Made by a program: the position numbers and the translations under genes
Source of the DNA: Streptomyces pilosus
GTDB taxonomy: Bacteria; Actinomycetota; Actinomycetes; Streptomycetales; Streptomycetaceae
Direction: 5' to 3'
NCBI RefSeq assembly: GCF_014649835.1
Contig: NZ_BMTU01000001.1
Coordinates: forward strand, 682,001 to 746,000
DNA: 64,000 bases
Shown: piece by piece, positions 8,568-18,400 of the stretch
Numbering within the stretch: the stretch's first letter is position 1
Layout: every line of letters starts with the position of its first letter
Notes under the pieces: model-generated
Seen by the model: only the letters and a program-made list of their open reading frames with translations
Databases searched by the model: none
Told to the model about the DNA's origin: nothing

Positions 8568-8721
8568 AGGCGATCGGCATGACGAACACAGGCTAGCCAC
8601 AGCCCGCTCGGAGGGGCAATGGGTGAGCGGCCGACGGCGCGGGACGTGGAGATAGTGTGTGCCCGTCTGATCATCATCATGAGGCTCCCTGGGGGGGAGC
8701 TTTCCCGAGCTGGAGTGGTGA

Positions 8722-10611
8722 ATGAAGCAGGATTGCTCCGCGTCGCGCCGTGTCCGTCTCCGCGCCGGCGCGGCCGCCGTCGCCGTCGTCGCGCTGACCG
8801 TGTCGGGCGGCTGGATGTCCGTACCGGCCACCGCGGCCGGTGCGGCGCCGACCGGCACGGTGTGCACGCCCACCGAGGGTTTCGTCGGCTGCCGGCTGTT
8901 CACACCGCCCGTCACCGGCGACGGCAAGGGCACCTTCGCGGTCCCGGCGAACGTCGAGGCGCTGGACGTACGGGTCTGGGGCGAGGGCGGAGCCGGCGGC
9001 CCCGGTACGACGGGCGGCGCGGGCGGTCTGGTCCGGGGCACGCTGAAGGTCACGCCCGGCGAGTCGCTGACCGTCGCGGTGGGCGGGCGCGGCACGGGTG
9101 ACGCGTTCGGCGGTGCCTCCGGCGGCTCCCACGCGAGCCGGGGCGGCAACAGCAGCGCCATCCGCACCGCGGACGGCGCGGCCCTCGTCGTCGCCGGTGG
9201 CGGCGGCGGAGGCAGCAGCAACGTCTCCTCGGGCGGAACGGGCGGCAACGCCGGCGGCGAGAGCGGCACGGACGCCACCGAGGCCGAAGGCGGCGGCAAG
9301 GGCGCCGTCAAGGGGACCGGCGGCGCCGGGGGCGGCGGCGGTGCCGCGGGCAAGGACGCCTCCGAGGGCGGTGCCGGCGGCGCCGGCGAGAAGACCAGCC
9401 GTTACGGGGGCGGCGGCGGTGGTGCCGGTTACGCGGGCGGTGGCGGCGGTGCCGGGTCGGCCGAGGACGACCGGCGCACCGCCGGCGGTGGCGGCGGCTC
9501 CAGCTACGCGCACCCGGAGCGGATGAGCGACGTGCGCCTGCTGACCGGCGAGGGCAGCAGGGCGCCCGCGGAGGACGACCCGTTCTGGGAGCCCTCCGAC
9601 AACCCGGTCGACTCCGGCGTCGCCGAGGGCGGCCCGAACGCCCCGGGCGGGCCCGGGCGGGTGGTGCTGCAGTGGAAGGGCACCGTCCCCACGGAGCTGA
9701 GCGCCGTCTCCGGTGACAACCAGGTCGTCGACCCGGGCCACACGATCGAGCCCCTGGCCGCGCTGGTGCGGGACAAGGACGGCAAGCCGGTCGAACGGGC
9801 CTCCGTCACCTTCGAGATCGAGGACCCGGACAAGCTCGGCGTCACCTTCGAGGACGACCGGCTGAGCAGGAAGGTCGTCGTCGCGACCGACGCGCAGGGC
9901 CGCGCCGGGACCCCGCACATCTCAGCCGCCCGCACCGAGGGCGCGTTCACCGTGCGCGCCACGTCCGCGGGTCTGACGAAGGTGTTCGAGCTGCGGGTGA
10001 AGACCCAGGCCAACGAGGTCGAGGCGGTCGGCGGCGACGGCCAGCGGACCCTGCCCGGGCAGCCGTTCCCCGAGCGGCTCCAGGTCCTGGTGACCGACGA
10101 CGGCGAGCCCGCCCCCGGCGCCCGGGTCGACTTCCTCATCGAGGCGAGCCGCTTCGACGGCGCTCCCGTGTTCAGGGGCGGCGTCTCGGGTGTCGCGGCC
10201 ACCGCCGACGCCGAGGGCCGGGCCACCGCCCCGCGGGACATCGTCGCCGGTGACGTCCCGGGCACGTACACCGTCACCGCGAAGGTGCCGGGCGGCGCCG
10301 GAACGACCTTCACCGTCGAGGTGGTGGACAAGACGGCGGAACCGTCCGCCACACCCTCCCCCGGCGCCTCCGACGGCACGGGCGGCACGGGCGGCGACGG
10401 TGACCAGGGCGGCACCGGCGGCACGGGTGACGGCACCGCCGGCGGCGGCTCCGGGGACGGCGGCTCCTCGACCGGCCTGCTGGGCGGTCTGGCCGACACC
10501 GGTGCCGGCGGCATCGGCCTGCTGGTGACGGCCGCCCTCGGCCTGGCCGCCGTGGGCTTCGCGGCCGTGCGGTTCTCCCCGCGTCTGCGGCCGCGCTCCC
10601 GCCGCGGCTGA
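8722..10611 (+). CDS. Secreted glycine-rich protein with Ig-like repeats and LADTG cell-wall sorting signal
   Basis: 629-residue surface protein. Residues 1-40 form a Sec signal peptide. Residues about 80-270 are very rich in Gly with short GGGG runs, resembling the glycine-rich jelly-roll type of bacterial surface proteins. Two beta-sandwich modules follow (about 325-430 and 430-540), with segments such as ASVTFEIEDPDKLGVTF and GARVDFLIEAS typical of bacterial Ig-like (Big_1/invasin type) domains. A Thr/Gly linker leads to LADTG, a hydrophobic helix and an Arg-rich tail: a sortase signal (LAETG is the usual Streptomyces form). It is a structural or adhesive protein exposed on the wall. Confidence 0.82.
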   Translation: MKQDCSASRRVRLRAGAAAVAVVALTVSGGWMSVPATAAGAAPTGTVCTPTEGFVGCRLFTPPVTGDGKGTFAVPANVEALDVRVWGEGGAGGPGTTGGAGGLVRGTLKVTPGESLTVAVGGRGTGDAFGGASGGSHASRGGNSSAIRTADGAALVVAGGGGGGSSNVSSGGTGGNAGGESGTDATEAEGGGKGAVKGTGGAGGGGGAAGKDASEGGAGGAGEKTSRYGGGGGGAGYAGGGGGAGSAEDDRRTAGGGGGSSYAHPERMSDVRLLTGEGSRAPAEDDPFWEPSDNPVDSGVAEGGPNAPGGPGRVVLQWKGTVPTELSAVSGDNQVVDPGHTIEPLAALVRDKDGKPVERASVTFEIEDPDKLGVTFEDDRLSRKVVVATDAQGRAGTPHISAARTEGAFTVRATSAGLTKVFELRVKTQANEVEAVGGDGQRTLPGQPFPERLQVLVTDDGEPAPGARVDFLIEASRFDGAPVFRGGVSGVAATADAEGRATAPRDIVAGDVPGTYTVTAKVPGGAGTTFTVEVVDKTAEPSATPSPGASDGTGGTGGDGDQGGTGGTGDGTAGGGSGDGGSSTGLLGGLADTGAGGIGLLVTAALGLAAVGFAAVRFSPRLRPRSRRG

Positions 10612-10617
10612 CCCGCC

Positions 10618-10657
10618 GGCCGGGGCGCGGGACACGACCGTGTTCCGCGCCCCGGCC
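10618..10657. terminator. Bidirectional stem-loop terminator
   Basis: An 18-bp stem with one G-U pair (10618-10635 against 10640-10657) closes a GACC tetraloop. It lies between the convergent genes for the LADTG protein and the PucR regulator and has no U-tract, which is common in Streptomyces. Confidence 0.8.
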
Positions 10658-10660
10658 GTC

Positions 10661-11899
10661 TCACGGGCTCGGGGCGCCGAGGGCGCCGCGCAACCGCTGG
10701 GCGCGCAGCACCAGTTCCAGTTCGAAACGGCGGTCCGGATCGTCGATCGCCTCGCCCCACAGTTCGCGGATCTGCCGCAGGCGGTAGCGGACGGTCTGCG
10801 GGTGGACACCCAGCCGGGCCGCGACCTCGGGTGCCCCGCCCCGGGTCTCCAGCCACGCCAGCAGCGTCTCCGCGAGGCGCCGCCCGTGCGCGGAGCCGCA
10901 GTGCGCCAGCGGGGCCAGGCACCGCGCCGCGAGGTCCTCGATCAGCTCCTCCGGCTGGAGCAGCACCAGCGCCTCGGTGTGCTCGGTGCAGTACAGCACC
11001 TCACCGGCGGGCAGCAGCCCGCGCCGCATCAGCTTCACGGCCGCCTCCGCCCAGCGCAGCGACTTCGCCGCGTCGGCGACCGGTACGGGCGGTCCGATCG
11101 CCCCGGACCAGCCGGTGAGCGCGCGGTGCAGCAGTTCGGGGCGGCCGGCCGCGTCCGGTTCGGGCACGACCATGCGGGGCTGCTCGTACTCCATGTCCAG
11201 CAGCACCCCCTGCCCCACCGCGGGCGCCATCGCCTCCCGCGCCGGGCGCAGCAGGACGCCGACCGCGACCTTCGCGGGCAGCGGCCAGCCGATCCGGGCG
11301 GCCCGCTCGGCGAGCGCGTCGGAGGGATCGCCCCGGTGGTGCTCCACGAGCAGCAGTTCCATCAGCCGGCGCTGCAGCCGCAGCCGTTCCCCGGCCTGGC
11401 GGGCGGCGGCCTCGGCGTAGCCGCGCACCGACTGGTCGACCAGACCGTCCAGGTACTCGTAGCCGGCGTCGACGAGCTCGTACATGGCGGGCGCCGGGAT
11501 GTCGATGCGCTGGCCGATCTCGGCGAAGCGGCGCCAGGCGAGGCGGACGCCCATGCGGTAGGTCGCCTGGAGCGAGTCCAGTGACCTGCCGTTGAGTCCC
11601 TCGCCCCGCCCGAAGTCCTGGAAGACGCCCGGCGGCACGGTGGGCCGGCCCGCCGGGTAGTCGTGCGCGACGTGCTGGACGAAGGCCTCGATGGCACGGC
11701 GGATGCCGACCAGGGCCATGGGTTCGCCCGAGTCGTCGAGGACGACCGGCAGGTGCGGGTACTCGCGCTGGATCTCGCTCATGATCTCCTCGGCCAGCGC
11801 GGGCACGTCGGCCATGGCGATCTCGGCGAAGCGGCGCACCTGGTGCCGCGGTACGTCCTGCCAGGCGGAGCGGGCCGTGAGGGTACGGGGCGCCGTCAC
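10661..11899 (-). CDS. PucR/CdaR-type transcriptional regulator
   Basis: 412 residues. The C-terminal helix-turn-helix has the family pattern LAETLLAWLETRGGAPEVAA then RLGVHPQTVRYRLRQIRELW (residues about 345-385). The N-terminal 200 residues are helical and match the sensory region of PucR-like proteins in actinobacteria. The GTG start lies only three bases past the stop of the DUF2613 gene, so the two share a transcript. Its regulon is not evident from context; the divergent envelope genes are a plausible target. Confidence 0.87.
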   Translation of the reverse strand: MTAPRTLTARSAWQDVPRHQVRRFAEIAMADVPALAEEIMSEIQREYPHLPVVLDDSGEPMALVGIRRAIEAFVQHVAHDYPAGRPTVPPGVFQDFGRGEGLNGRSLDSLQATYRMGVRLAWRRFAEIGQRIDIPAPAMYELVDAGYEYLDGLVDQSVRGYAEAAARQAGERLRLQRRLMELLLVEHHRGDPSDALAERAARIGWPLPAKVAVGVLLRPAREAMAPAVGQGVLLDMEYEQPRMVVPEPDAAGRPELLHRALTGWSGAIGPPVPVADAAKSLRWAEAAVKLMRRGLLPAGEVLYCTEHTEALVLLQPEELIEDLAARCLAPLAHCGSAHGRRLAETLLAWLETRGGAPEVAARLGVHPQTVRYRLRQIRELWGEAIDDPDRRFELELVLRAQRLRGALGAPSP

Positions 11900-11902
11900 G
11901 GG

Positions 11903-12055
11903 TCAACTCCCCTGGCCGGCCTGCTCATAGGTGATCAATGGGGTGTTCGGCTGGTCGGGCGTGGCTTCGAGCAGGGCCACGACACCGACCGCGGCGCCCA
12001 CGGCGAGGGCGGCGGCGAGCGCGACCGTCAGGGCGGCGGCGAACAGTCTGGACAT
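11903..12055 (-). CDS. DUF2613 family small membrane protein
   Basis: A 50-residue protein (MSRLFAAALTVALAA... to ITYEQAGQGS) made of one N-terminal transmembrane helix or uncleaved signal and a short polar tail starting near LLEATPDQPN. Size and layout match the actinobacterial DUF2613 family, whose function is unknown. In actinobacteria it is often found near DUF3068 and AftD-like genes, as here. It immediately precedes the PucR gene and diverges from the DUF3068 gene. Confidence 0.75.
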   Translation of the reverse strand: MSRLFAAALTVALAAALAVGAAVGVVALLEATPDQPNTPLITYEQAGQGS

Positions 12056-12143
12056 CTCCGGGTCAGCCTCTCAGTCGGGAGGTTCCCCACCCCCACGGTG
12101 ACCGGCCACCCCCGTGTGTCGTGCCCACAGTGTCGACATGACA

Positions 12144-12172
12144 TTGACACTCCGTCAAGGGGCGCATACGGT
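12144..12172 (+). promoter_or_regulatory. Housekeeping-type promoter of the DUF3068 gene with dyad over the -35 box
   Basis: TTGACA at 12144-12149 and TACGGT at 12167-12172 are separated by exactly 17 bp, a close fit to the Streptomyces principal-sigma consensus. The -35 box sits in the inverted repeat TTGAC-actcc-GTCAA (12144-12158), which could be an operator. Transcription starting near 12179 would give a leader of about 90 bases. Confidence 0.7.
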
Positions 12173-12269
12173 TCCCAGCCCGTAGGGGGTGGGGACTCCC
12201 GCACGCGCACCTTCCCGAACGGCTCCGGCCCGAACGCGCCGAGCCGCCCCGATTCCATGGAGCACCCGG

Positions 12270-13259
12270 ATGCGCCGTACAGCTTCCCCCTTCTCCCTCG
12301 TCCTGCTGGGTCTCGGCACGTTTCTGCTGGTCCTGGCGCCGCTGTTCGCCTGGTACGTGAAGCCACGCGCGGCAGTGAACCCGGTGGACATCGACACCAC
12401 CGCCGTCTACACCGGCCGGGGCAGCGTCTTCGACCTGGAGAAGGTCGAGACCGTTCCCGACCAGCGGATCACCATCACCCAGCGGGTGCGCGGCAACGTC
12501 GCGGAGAGCGAACGCAGCGGCAACGCGGTGTGGGACATCACGACCTCCGTCGACACCGACAAGTCGCTGCCGGCCGCCGACCCGCACGACGCCCTGAGCT
12601 TCACCCCGCACCGGTGGGTGCTGGACCGCAGGACCACCAAGCCGGTGCGGTGCTGCGACGCGAAGCCGCGCATCGAGGGCGAGGCGTACCTGAAGTTCCC
12701 CTTCGACGTGCAGAAACGCTCCTACCAGTGGTGGGACAACACCCTGCGCGACACGGTCGTCATGCGCTACCGGGGCACGGAGAAGGTCCAGGGCTACACC
12801 GGCTACCGGTTCACCGCCTCGGTGCCGCCGACCAGGTCCGGCACCCGGATGGTGCCGGGCAGCCTCGTCGGGCAGCCCGGGCGGTCGCAGGTGCTGGCCG
12901 AGGAGTGGTACTCCAACCACGGGGTGGAACTGGTGGTCGACCAGCGCACCGGACGTGTCGTCTACGCGCGGACCAGCCCCCGGCAGACCCTGCGGGCGCC
13001 GGGTGGCCAGAAGGACGCGGCGGTGCTGCTGGACGCCGAGAAGGGCGTCGCGTTCACGGAGGAGACGCAGAAGGAGGCCGTGCGGCAGGCCAAGCGTGAC
13101 AGCGGTCAACTCGAGCTGGTCGGCGAGACGTTGCCGATCGGTTCCGCGGTGGCGGGATTCGTACTCGCGGTGATCGGTGGCGCTTTGGTGATACGCGGGC
13201 GGAAGATCACCGAAGATTCCGATGCGTCCGGTTCGCCCCACCCGACCCTCACCCGATGA
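12270..13259 (+). CDS. DUF3068 domain-containing envelope protein
   Basis: 329 residues with an N-terminal helix (SLVLLGLGTFLLVLAPLFAWY), a large extracytoplasmic beta-rich domain, and a second helix near residues 285-310 (IGSAVAGFVLAVIGGALVI). This matches the DUF3068 (PorA-family-like) proteins of actinobacteria, of unknown function, which are anchored in the membrane and face outward. The ATG at 12270 is preceded by GGAG. The gene has its own promoter at 12144 and lies just before the glycan cluster, so a role in envelope polymer assembly or sensing is reasonable but unproven. Confidence 0.78.
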   Translation: MRRTASPFSLVLLGLGTFLLVLAPLFAWYVKPRAAVNPVDIDTTAVYTGRGSVFDLEKVETVPDQRITITQRVRGNVAESERSGNAVWDITTSVDTDKSLPAADPHDALSFTPHRWVLDRRTTKPVRCCDAKPRIEGEAYLKFPFDVQKRSYQWWDNTLRDTVVMRYRGTEKVQGYTGYRFTASVPPTRSGTRMVPGSLVGQPGRSQVLAEEWYSNHGVELVVDQRTGRVVYARTSPRQTLRAPGGQKDAAVLLDAEKGVAFTEETQKEAVRQAKRDSGQLELVGETLPIGSAVAGFVLAVIGGALVIRGRKITEDSDASGSPHPTLTR

Positions 13260-13291
13260 AGTGACTGGCGAGTAAGAAAAGCCGGAAATTG

Positions 13292-13303
13292 TCACGCGCG
13301 TGA
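13292..13303. promoter_or_regulatory. Perfect 12-bp palindrome TCACGCGCGTGA
   Basis: A perfect palindrome in the 247-bp gap before the glycosyltransferase gene, next to a locally A-rich stretch (13271-13290). It is a possible operator for the glycan operon; no regulator is assigned. Confidence 0.3.
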
Positions 13304-13387
13304 GTAGCCGTGGGGAACGGCTGGGCGAAAACTGTCCAATCCCCACCCAACCACGGTCCGTCCACACCCTTCACCCAGGAACCCGGC

Positions 13388-13405
13388 GAGCCCCGCGAGG
13401 GGCTC
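13388..13405 (+). terminator. Stem-loop with GCGA (GNRA) tetraloop in the leader of the glycan operon
   Basis: GAGCCCC-GCGA-GGGGCTC forms a perfect 7-bp stem with a stable GNRA-type loop. It could terminate the DUF3068 transcript or act as an attenuator/stabiliser in the leader of the next gene. No U-tract follows. Confidence 0.4.
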
Positions 13406-13412
13406 GTTCCCA

Positions 13413-13468
13413 CCCCACTTCCTCACGTCCTCACGTCCTCACTTCCTCACTTCCTCACGTCCTCGCGT
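13413..13468. repeat. 8-bp tandem repeat (CCTCACKT, about seven copies)
   Basis: Seven consecutive 8-bp units (ccccactt, cctcacgt, cctcacgt, cctcactt, cctcactt, cctcacgt, cctcgcgt) occupy the leader 38-94 bases before the glycosyltransferase ATG. The array is pyrimidine-rich and outside any gene; its copy number could vary by slippage. Confidence 0.8.
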
Positions 13469-13506
13469 TCCCCACGCCGAGTTCCCCGAGACGAGTTGGA
13501 GCACCG

Positions 13507-14694
13507 ATGCCCCAGCACGTGCCGTCCCGTCCCCCGCTCCCGCCCTCGCTGGAGCAGGGGGACGTCCACCCCACCACGCTCCCCGGCGCGTCGCAGCACG
13601 CCCCGGCGCTCCCCCCGCATCCGCGCCGGATCGTCTTCCTCGCCCACCGCGACCTGGGCAATCCGTCCGCAGGCGGCTCCGAGCTGCTGGTGGACCGCCT
13701 CGCCGACGGCCTGACCCGACTGGGCCACCAGGTCACCCTGCTGTGCGGAGGGCCCGCGGCCTACCGCGACTACCGGGTGGTGTCGGCGGGTGGGGCGTAC
13801 GGCCACTACCTGCGGGCCCGTTCCGCCTTCGTCCGTCAGGTCGGTGACTGCGACCTGCTGGTCGAGGTGTGCAACGGCATGCCCTACCTGGCCCCGCTGT
13901 GGCACCACGGGCCCACCCTGTGCCTGGTCAACCACGTGCACACCGACCTGTGGAAGATGCGGTTCGGCGGCCCGCTGGCCCCGGCCGCGCGCATCGGCCG
14001 GCGGCTGGAGCACTGGGCGCTCGCCGGTTCCCGCCGGCACGGGCTGGTCGTCGCGGTGTCGCCGTCCACGGCGCACGCGCTGCGCGGCATCGGCGTGCCC
14101 CGGGAGCGGATCCGCGTCGTGCACAACGGCGTGGCCGAGCCGGGACCGCTCACCGAGCGCTCCCCGGAACCGCTGTTCGTGGCCGTGGGCCGGCTCGTCG
14201 AGTACAAGCGGATCGACCTGCTGCTGCGGCTGTGGGAGCGGGTGCGGCCGGTCACCGGCGGCCGGCTGGTGATCGTCGGCGACGGCCCGGAACGGGAGCG
14301 GCTGGAGCGGCTCGCCGGGCCCGGCGTGCACTTCACCGGGCACGTCTCCGAGGCGGAGAAGCACCGGCTGCTGTGCGCGGCGTGGCTGCTGCTGCATCCC
14401 TCCGCCGTCGAGGGGTGGGGGCTCGTCGTCACCGAGGCGGCGGCGCGGGAGACCCCGGCGGTCGCCTTCGACGTGCCCGGGCTGCGGGACTCCGTGCGGG
14501 ACGGCGAGACGGGCGTGCTGGCGCACGGCGAGTCCTCGTTCGCGGCCGCCTGGATGTCGCTGACGCTCGCCGAGGACCGGCGGGAGCTCATGGGCAAGGC
14601 CGCCCGGGAGCACGCGGCGGCCTACCGCTGGGAGCACACGGTGCAGCGGTTCCGCGCGGTCGCCCGTGAGGCGGTCCGGGGCTCCGCGCCGTGA
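13507..14694 (+). CDS. Glycosyltransferase family 4 (GT-B) protein
   Basis: 395 residues. After a Pro-rich N-terminus, RRIVFLAHRDLGNPSAGGSE gives the acceptor-domain start of GT4 enzymes. The donor domain shows RIRVVHNGV, FVAVGRLVEYKRIDLLL and the E-x7-E motif of retaining GT4 enzymes (EGWGLVVTEA). It should transfer a sugar from a nucleotide donor to a lipid-linked or polysaccharide acceptor on the cytoplasmic side. Start chosen at the ATG with GGAG six bases upstream. The stop overlaps the following methyltransferase start (GTGA), opening a run of coupled genes to about 24.4 kb. Confidence 0.88.
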   Translation: MPQHVPSRPPLPPSLEQGDVHPTTLPGASQHAPALPPHPRRIVFLAHRDLGNPSAGGSELLVDRLADGLTRLGHQVTLLCGGPAAYRDYRVVSAGGAYGHYLRARSAFVRQVGDCDLLVEVCNGMPYLAPLWHHGPTLCLVNHVHTDLWKMRFGGPLAPAARIGRRLEHWALAGSRRHGLVVAVSPSTAHALRGIGVPRERIRVVHNGVAEPGPLTERSPEPLFVAVGRLVEYKRIDLLLRLWERVRPVTGGRLVIVGDGPERERLERLAGPGVHFTGHVSEAEKHRLLCAAWLLLHPSAVEGWGLVVTEAAARETPAVAFDVPGLRDSVRDGETGVLAHGESSFAAAWMSLTLAEDRRELMGKAAREHAAAYRWEHTVQRFRAVAREAVRGSAP

Positions 14695-15470
14695 CGCGTC
14701 GTCGCCCCGTCGGGGAGCGGGCCGCGCGGTCGCGGGGCACGGCGGTGAAGGATCCCTCGCTCCGGCGGTCCGTCGCCCTCTTCCGTGCCTTCCTGCGCGA
14801 ACAGGAGGAACCCGACGCCTGTTACTCGCTGCTGGCCCGTGACGCCGCCGACCAGGTCGAGGCGTACGGCGGGCCCGTGGCCGGGCGGGTCGTCGTGGAC
14901 GTCGGCGGCGGCAGCGGGTACTTCACCGACGAGTTCCGCCGGCGCGGGGCCCACGCCTACCTCTTCGAACCCGATGCGGCCGAGCTGGGCGACAAGCCCC
15001 CCGAGGGGACCGTGGTGGCGGACGGGTATCTGCTGCCGCTGGCCGACGGGTCGGCGGACGTCACCTTCTCCTCCAACGTGCTGGAGCACGTGGCCGATCC
15101 CCAGACCTTCCTCAGCGAGCTGGCCCGGGTGACCAGGCCCGGCGGACTGATCTACGTGTCGTTCACCAACTGGCTGTCCCCCTGGGGCGGTCACGAGTGG
15201 GCGCCCTGGCACTACTTCGGCGCCGAGCGGGCCCGCGCCCGCTACCGGCGCCGGACCGGCAGACCCGCCAAGCACACGCTCGGCGAGAACCTCTTCCCGG
15301 TGCACATCGGCACCACCCTGCGGCAGGTGCGGTCCCGCGACGACGTGCGGATCGTGTCGGCGCGCTCCCGTTACTGGCCGTTCCTCACGCGGACCGTGGT
15401 CAAGGTGCCCGGTCTGCGCGAGTTCGCCACCTGGAACCTCCTCCTCATCCTCCGGCGGTGTCCCGAATGA
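14691..15470 (+). CDS. Class I SAM-dependent methyltransferase
   Basis: 259 residues with motif I VVVDVGGGSGYFTDEF, an acidic strand-2 end (LFEPDAAEL), a SNVLEHVADP motif II and a post-II loop typical of sugar or lipid methyltransferases. GTG start overlaps the glycosyltransferase stop by four bases. Context makes a glycan sugar or lipid carrier the likely substrate. A downstream in-frame GTG near 14746 is an alternative start. Confidence 0.85.
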   Translation: MTRRRPVGERAARSRGTAVKDPSLRRSVALFRAFLREQEEPDACYSLLARDAADQVEAYGGPVAGRVVVDVGGGSGYFTDEFRRRGAHAYLFEPDAAELGDKPPEGTVVADGYLLPLADGSADVTFSSNVLEHVADPQTFLSELARVTRPGGLIYVSFTNWLSPWGGHEWAPWHYFGAERARARYRRRTGRPAKHTLGENLFPVHIGTTLRQVRSRDDVRIVSARSRYWPFLTRTVVKVPGLREFATWNLLLILRRCPE

Positions 15471-18400
15471 CGACCACGGTCCAGGCTCCCCCTCCGGCAG
15501 CCGTTCCTTCACGCAGAGCCACCGCGGGCCCTCCCGAGGGCCCGCGGTCGCGCCGCTGGCTGCTCGGCTTCTGGGCGGTGGTGTTCATCCTGTTCCTGGT
15601 GGCACAGCCGGGACGGCAGACCTTCGACACCAAGCTCGGCGTCACCGTCGACCCGGGCCAGTTCCTCGCCGACCTGGGCCAGTTGTGGCACAACCGGGGC
15701 TCGTTCGGCGGGATCTCCGACCAGTACATCGGCTACGTGTGGCCGATGCTGCCGTTCTACTGGCTGGCCGACGCGGCGCAGCTGCCCGTGTGGCTGGCGG
15801 AGCGGCTGTGGATGTCGCTGATCGTGTCGGTGGCGTTCTGGGGCGCGCTGCGGCTGGCGGAGCGGCTGCGGGTGGGCAGCGGGGCGTCCCGGCTGCTCGC
15901 GGCGGCCGCGTACGCGCTGTGGCCGGTGTTCACGACGGTCGTCGGCTCCACGTCGGCCGCCGCGCTGCCGGGCGCGCTGCTGCCGTGGGTGCTGCTGCCG
16001 CTGACGGACGAGCGCTACACGGCCCGGGTCGCCGCACTGCGCTCGGCGCTGCTGGTGCCGTTCATGGGCGGGGTCAACGCCGCCTCGACGCTGGCGTCAC
16101 TGCTGCCGGTCGGGCTGTACCTGCTCTCCCGCCCGCCGGGTCCCCGGCAGCGCAAGCTGATCGCCTGGTGGACGCCGGCGGTGATCGTGGCGACCGCCTG
16201 GTGGTGGATACCGCTGCTGCTGCTCGGCGCGCACGGCGAGAACTTCCTCCCCTACATCGAGACGTCGCGGACGACGACGGACACCATGGCGGCGACCGAG
16301 GCGCTGCGCGGCGCGGGCAACTGGGTGGCGTACCTGCACTTCGGTGAGGCGTGGCTGCCGGCCGGCTGGACGGTCGCGTCGTCGGCGCTGGTGATCGTCT
16401 GCTCGGCGCTCGCGGCCGGTCTCGGACTCGCCGGCCTGGCCCGGCGGGACATGCCCGAGCGGCGCTGGCTGGTGCTGACCGTGCTGGTCGCGGCCCTGGT
16501 GCTGCTGGCCGGGTACGGAGGAGCGTTCGGTGCCCCGTTCCACTCGGTGGTGCAGGGCTGGCTGGACGGCTGGCTCGCGCCGTTCCGCAACATCTACAAG
16601 TTCCAGACCGGGCTGGCGCTGGCGTTCTTCCTGGGGCTCGCACACCTGGTCGGGGTGACGGCGCAGGCGCGCGGGACCCACCGCGTGCGCGCACGGCGGT
16701 TCGCGCCGCTGGTCGCGGCGGTACTCGTCCTGCCGGGGCTGCTGTGGCCGTACCTCAACGGATCGATCCTCACCCCGGGTTCGTTCCAGGAGATCCCCAA
16801 GTACTGGCAGGCGACGGCCGACTGGCTGGAGAAGAACTCCCCCGACTCGCGTGCCCTGGTCGTCCCGGCGACCGCGCACGGCATCCACACCTGGGGGTCG
16901 ACCATCGACCAGCCGCTGGACGTGGTCGCCGACTCCCGCTGGGCGCAGCGCGACTACGTGCCCTTCGGCACCCCCGGCAACCGGCGCGCCATGGACGCCG
17001 TGGAGCGGGCCCTGCTGACCGGCAGCGCGGTCCCGGGTCTGGCCGACTACCTGAGCCGGGCGGGCATCCACTACGTCGTCGTCCGCAACGACCTCGACCC
17101 CGACCAGATCGGCCAGGTGCCGACGGCGACGGTCAAGCGCACCCTGGAGCAGTCCGGCTACCAGCGGGCCAAGGGGCTCGGACCGGTGATGACCGGCGGG
17201 GTGATCGCGCCCGGCACGCCGCTCCAGGTCGAGGGCCTGTACGCGCAGCAGCGGGCGGTGGAGATCTACCGTCCGGCCGGTACGAACGTCCAGCGCCCGG
17301 GGCAGGCCCGGCTGCTGCCGGTCGCCGACACCGCCGTGGTGTCCGGCGGGCCCGAGGCGCTGCTGCCGCTCGCGGACCGGCTGCGGGGCCGGCCGGCCGT
17401 GCTGACCGGGGACGCGCACCCGGGGCTCGGCACGCCGCCGGTGCAGGTGGTCGGCGACGGGATGCGGCGGGCGGACACCCGGTTCGGCCTTGTCAACGCC
17501 AACACGTCCTACACGTACACCGCGGACGAGCGCAACGCGCCGGACGCCGCCCAGGACGCGGGTGAACGCCCGCACCAGATCCTGCCGAGCGAGGGCCTGG
17601 AGCACCAGACGGTGGCCGAACTGCGCGGCGCCGAGGCGGTGACGGCGTCCTCCTACGGCAACTGGCTGTTCCACCTGCCGCAGTACGACCCGGTGAACGC
17701 CTTCGACGGCAACCCCGACACCGCGTGGGCCGAGGGCGCGGCCGGCTCCCCGGACGGGCAGTGGCTGCGGATCGCCTTCGACGGCGCCTACGAGATGCCG
17801 GACTCCCTCGGCCTCACCCCGCTGCCGCAGGACGGCGTGCGGGCGGCGGCGACCCGGGTACGGGTGGAGACGGAGAACGGCTCCACGACCGGGATCCTGC
17901 GGGCCAACGGCACCGAGCAGCGGGTCAAGGCGCCCGCCGGGCCGACGGACTGGATGAAGCTGACGATCGTCGACTCGACGGCCGAGCGCCCCGGACTCAC
18001 CGGCGCGGGCTTCTCCGAGGTCGACCTGCCCGACGTGCGGGTGACACGGCTGCTGCGGCTGCCCACCGACGCGGAGCGGTCCACCGCCACGGCGCAGGTC
18101 GTGTCCCTGCACCGTGCCGCCGACCCCACCGGGCTCTCCCTCACGGGCAGCGAGGCGGGGCTGCGCCGGCAGTTCGACACCGGCACGCCGGGCACCTACG
18201 AGGTGCGGGCGAGCGCGGTGGCGGTGCCCGGCGAGGCACTGGACCGGCTGCTGTACGAGGTGGCGCCCGAGCAGCGCGACCGGATCACCGCCACCGCCGA
18301 CTCCACGGCCCGGCTCGGCGCGGGCCTGTCCGCGCGCAACCTCACCGACGGGGACCTGACCACCGCGTGGATCGCGGGCGCGAAGCCGACCGTCCGGCTG

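Noticed and set aside
8684..8700. GCTCCC/GGGAGC stem-loop before the LADTG gene as a terminator or riboswitch
   Set aside because: Stem is only six bp, loop G-rich, and no upstream plus-strand gene needs termination; no riboswitch consensus was seen.
9160..9500. Glycine-codon-rich DNA as a non-coding repeat array
   Set aside because: The GGC/GGT repeats stay in frame within the LADTG protein and fit a glycine-rich domain.
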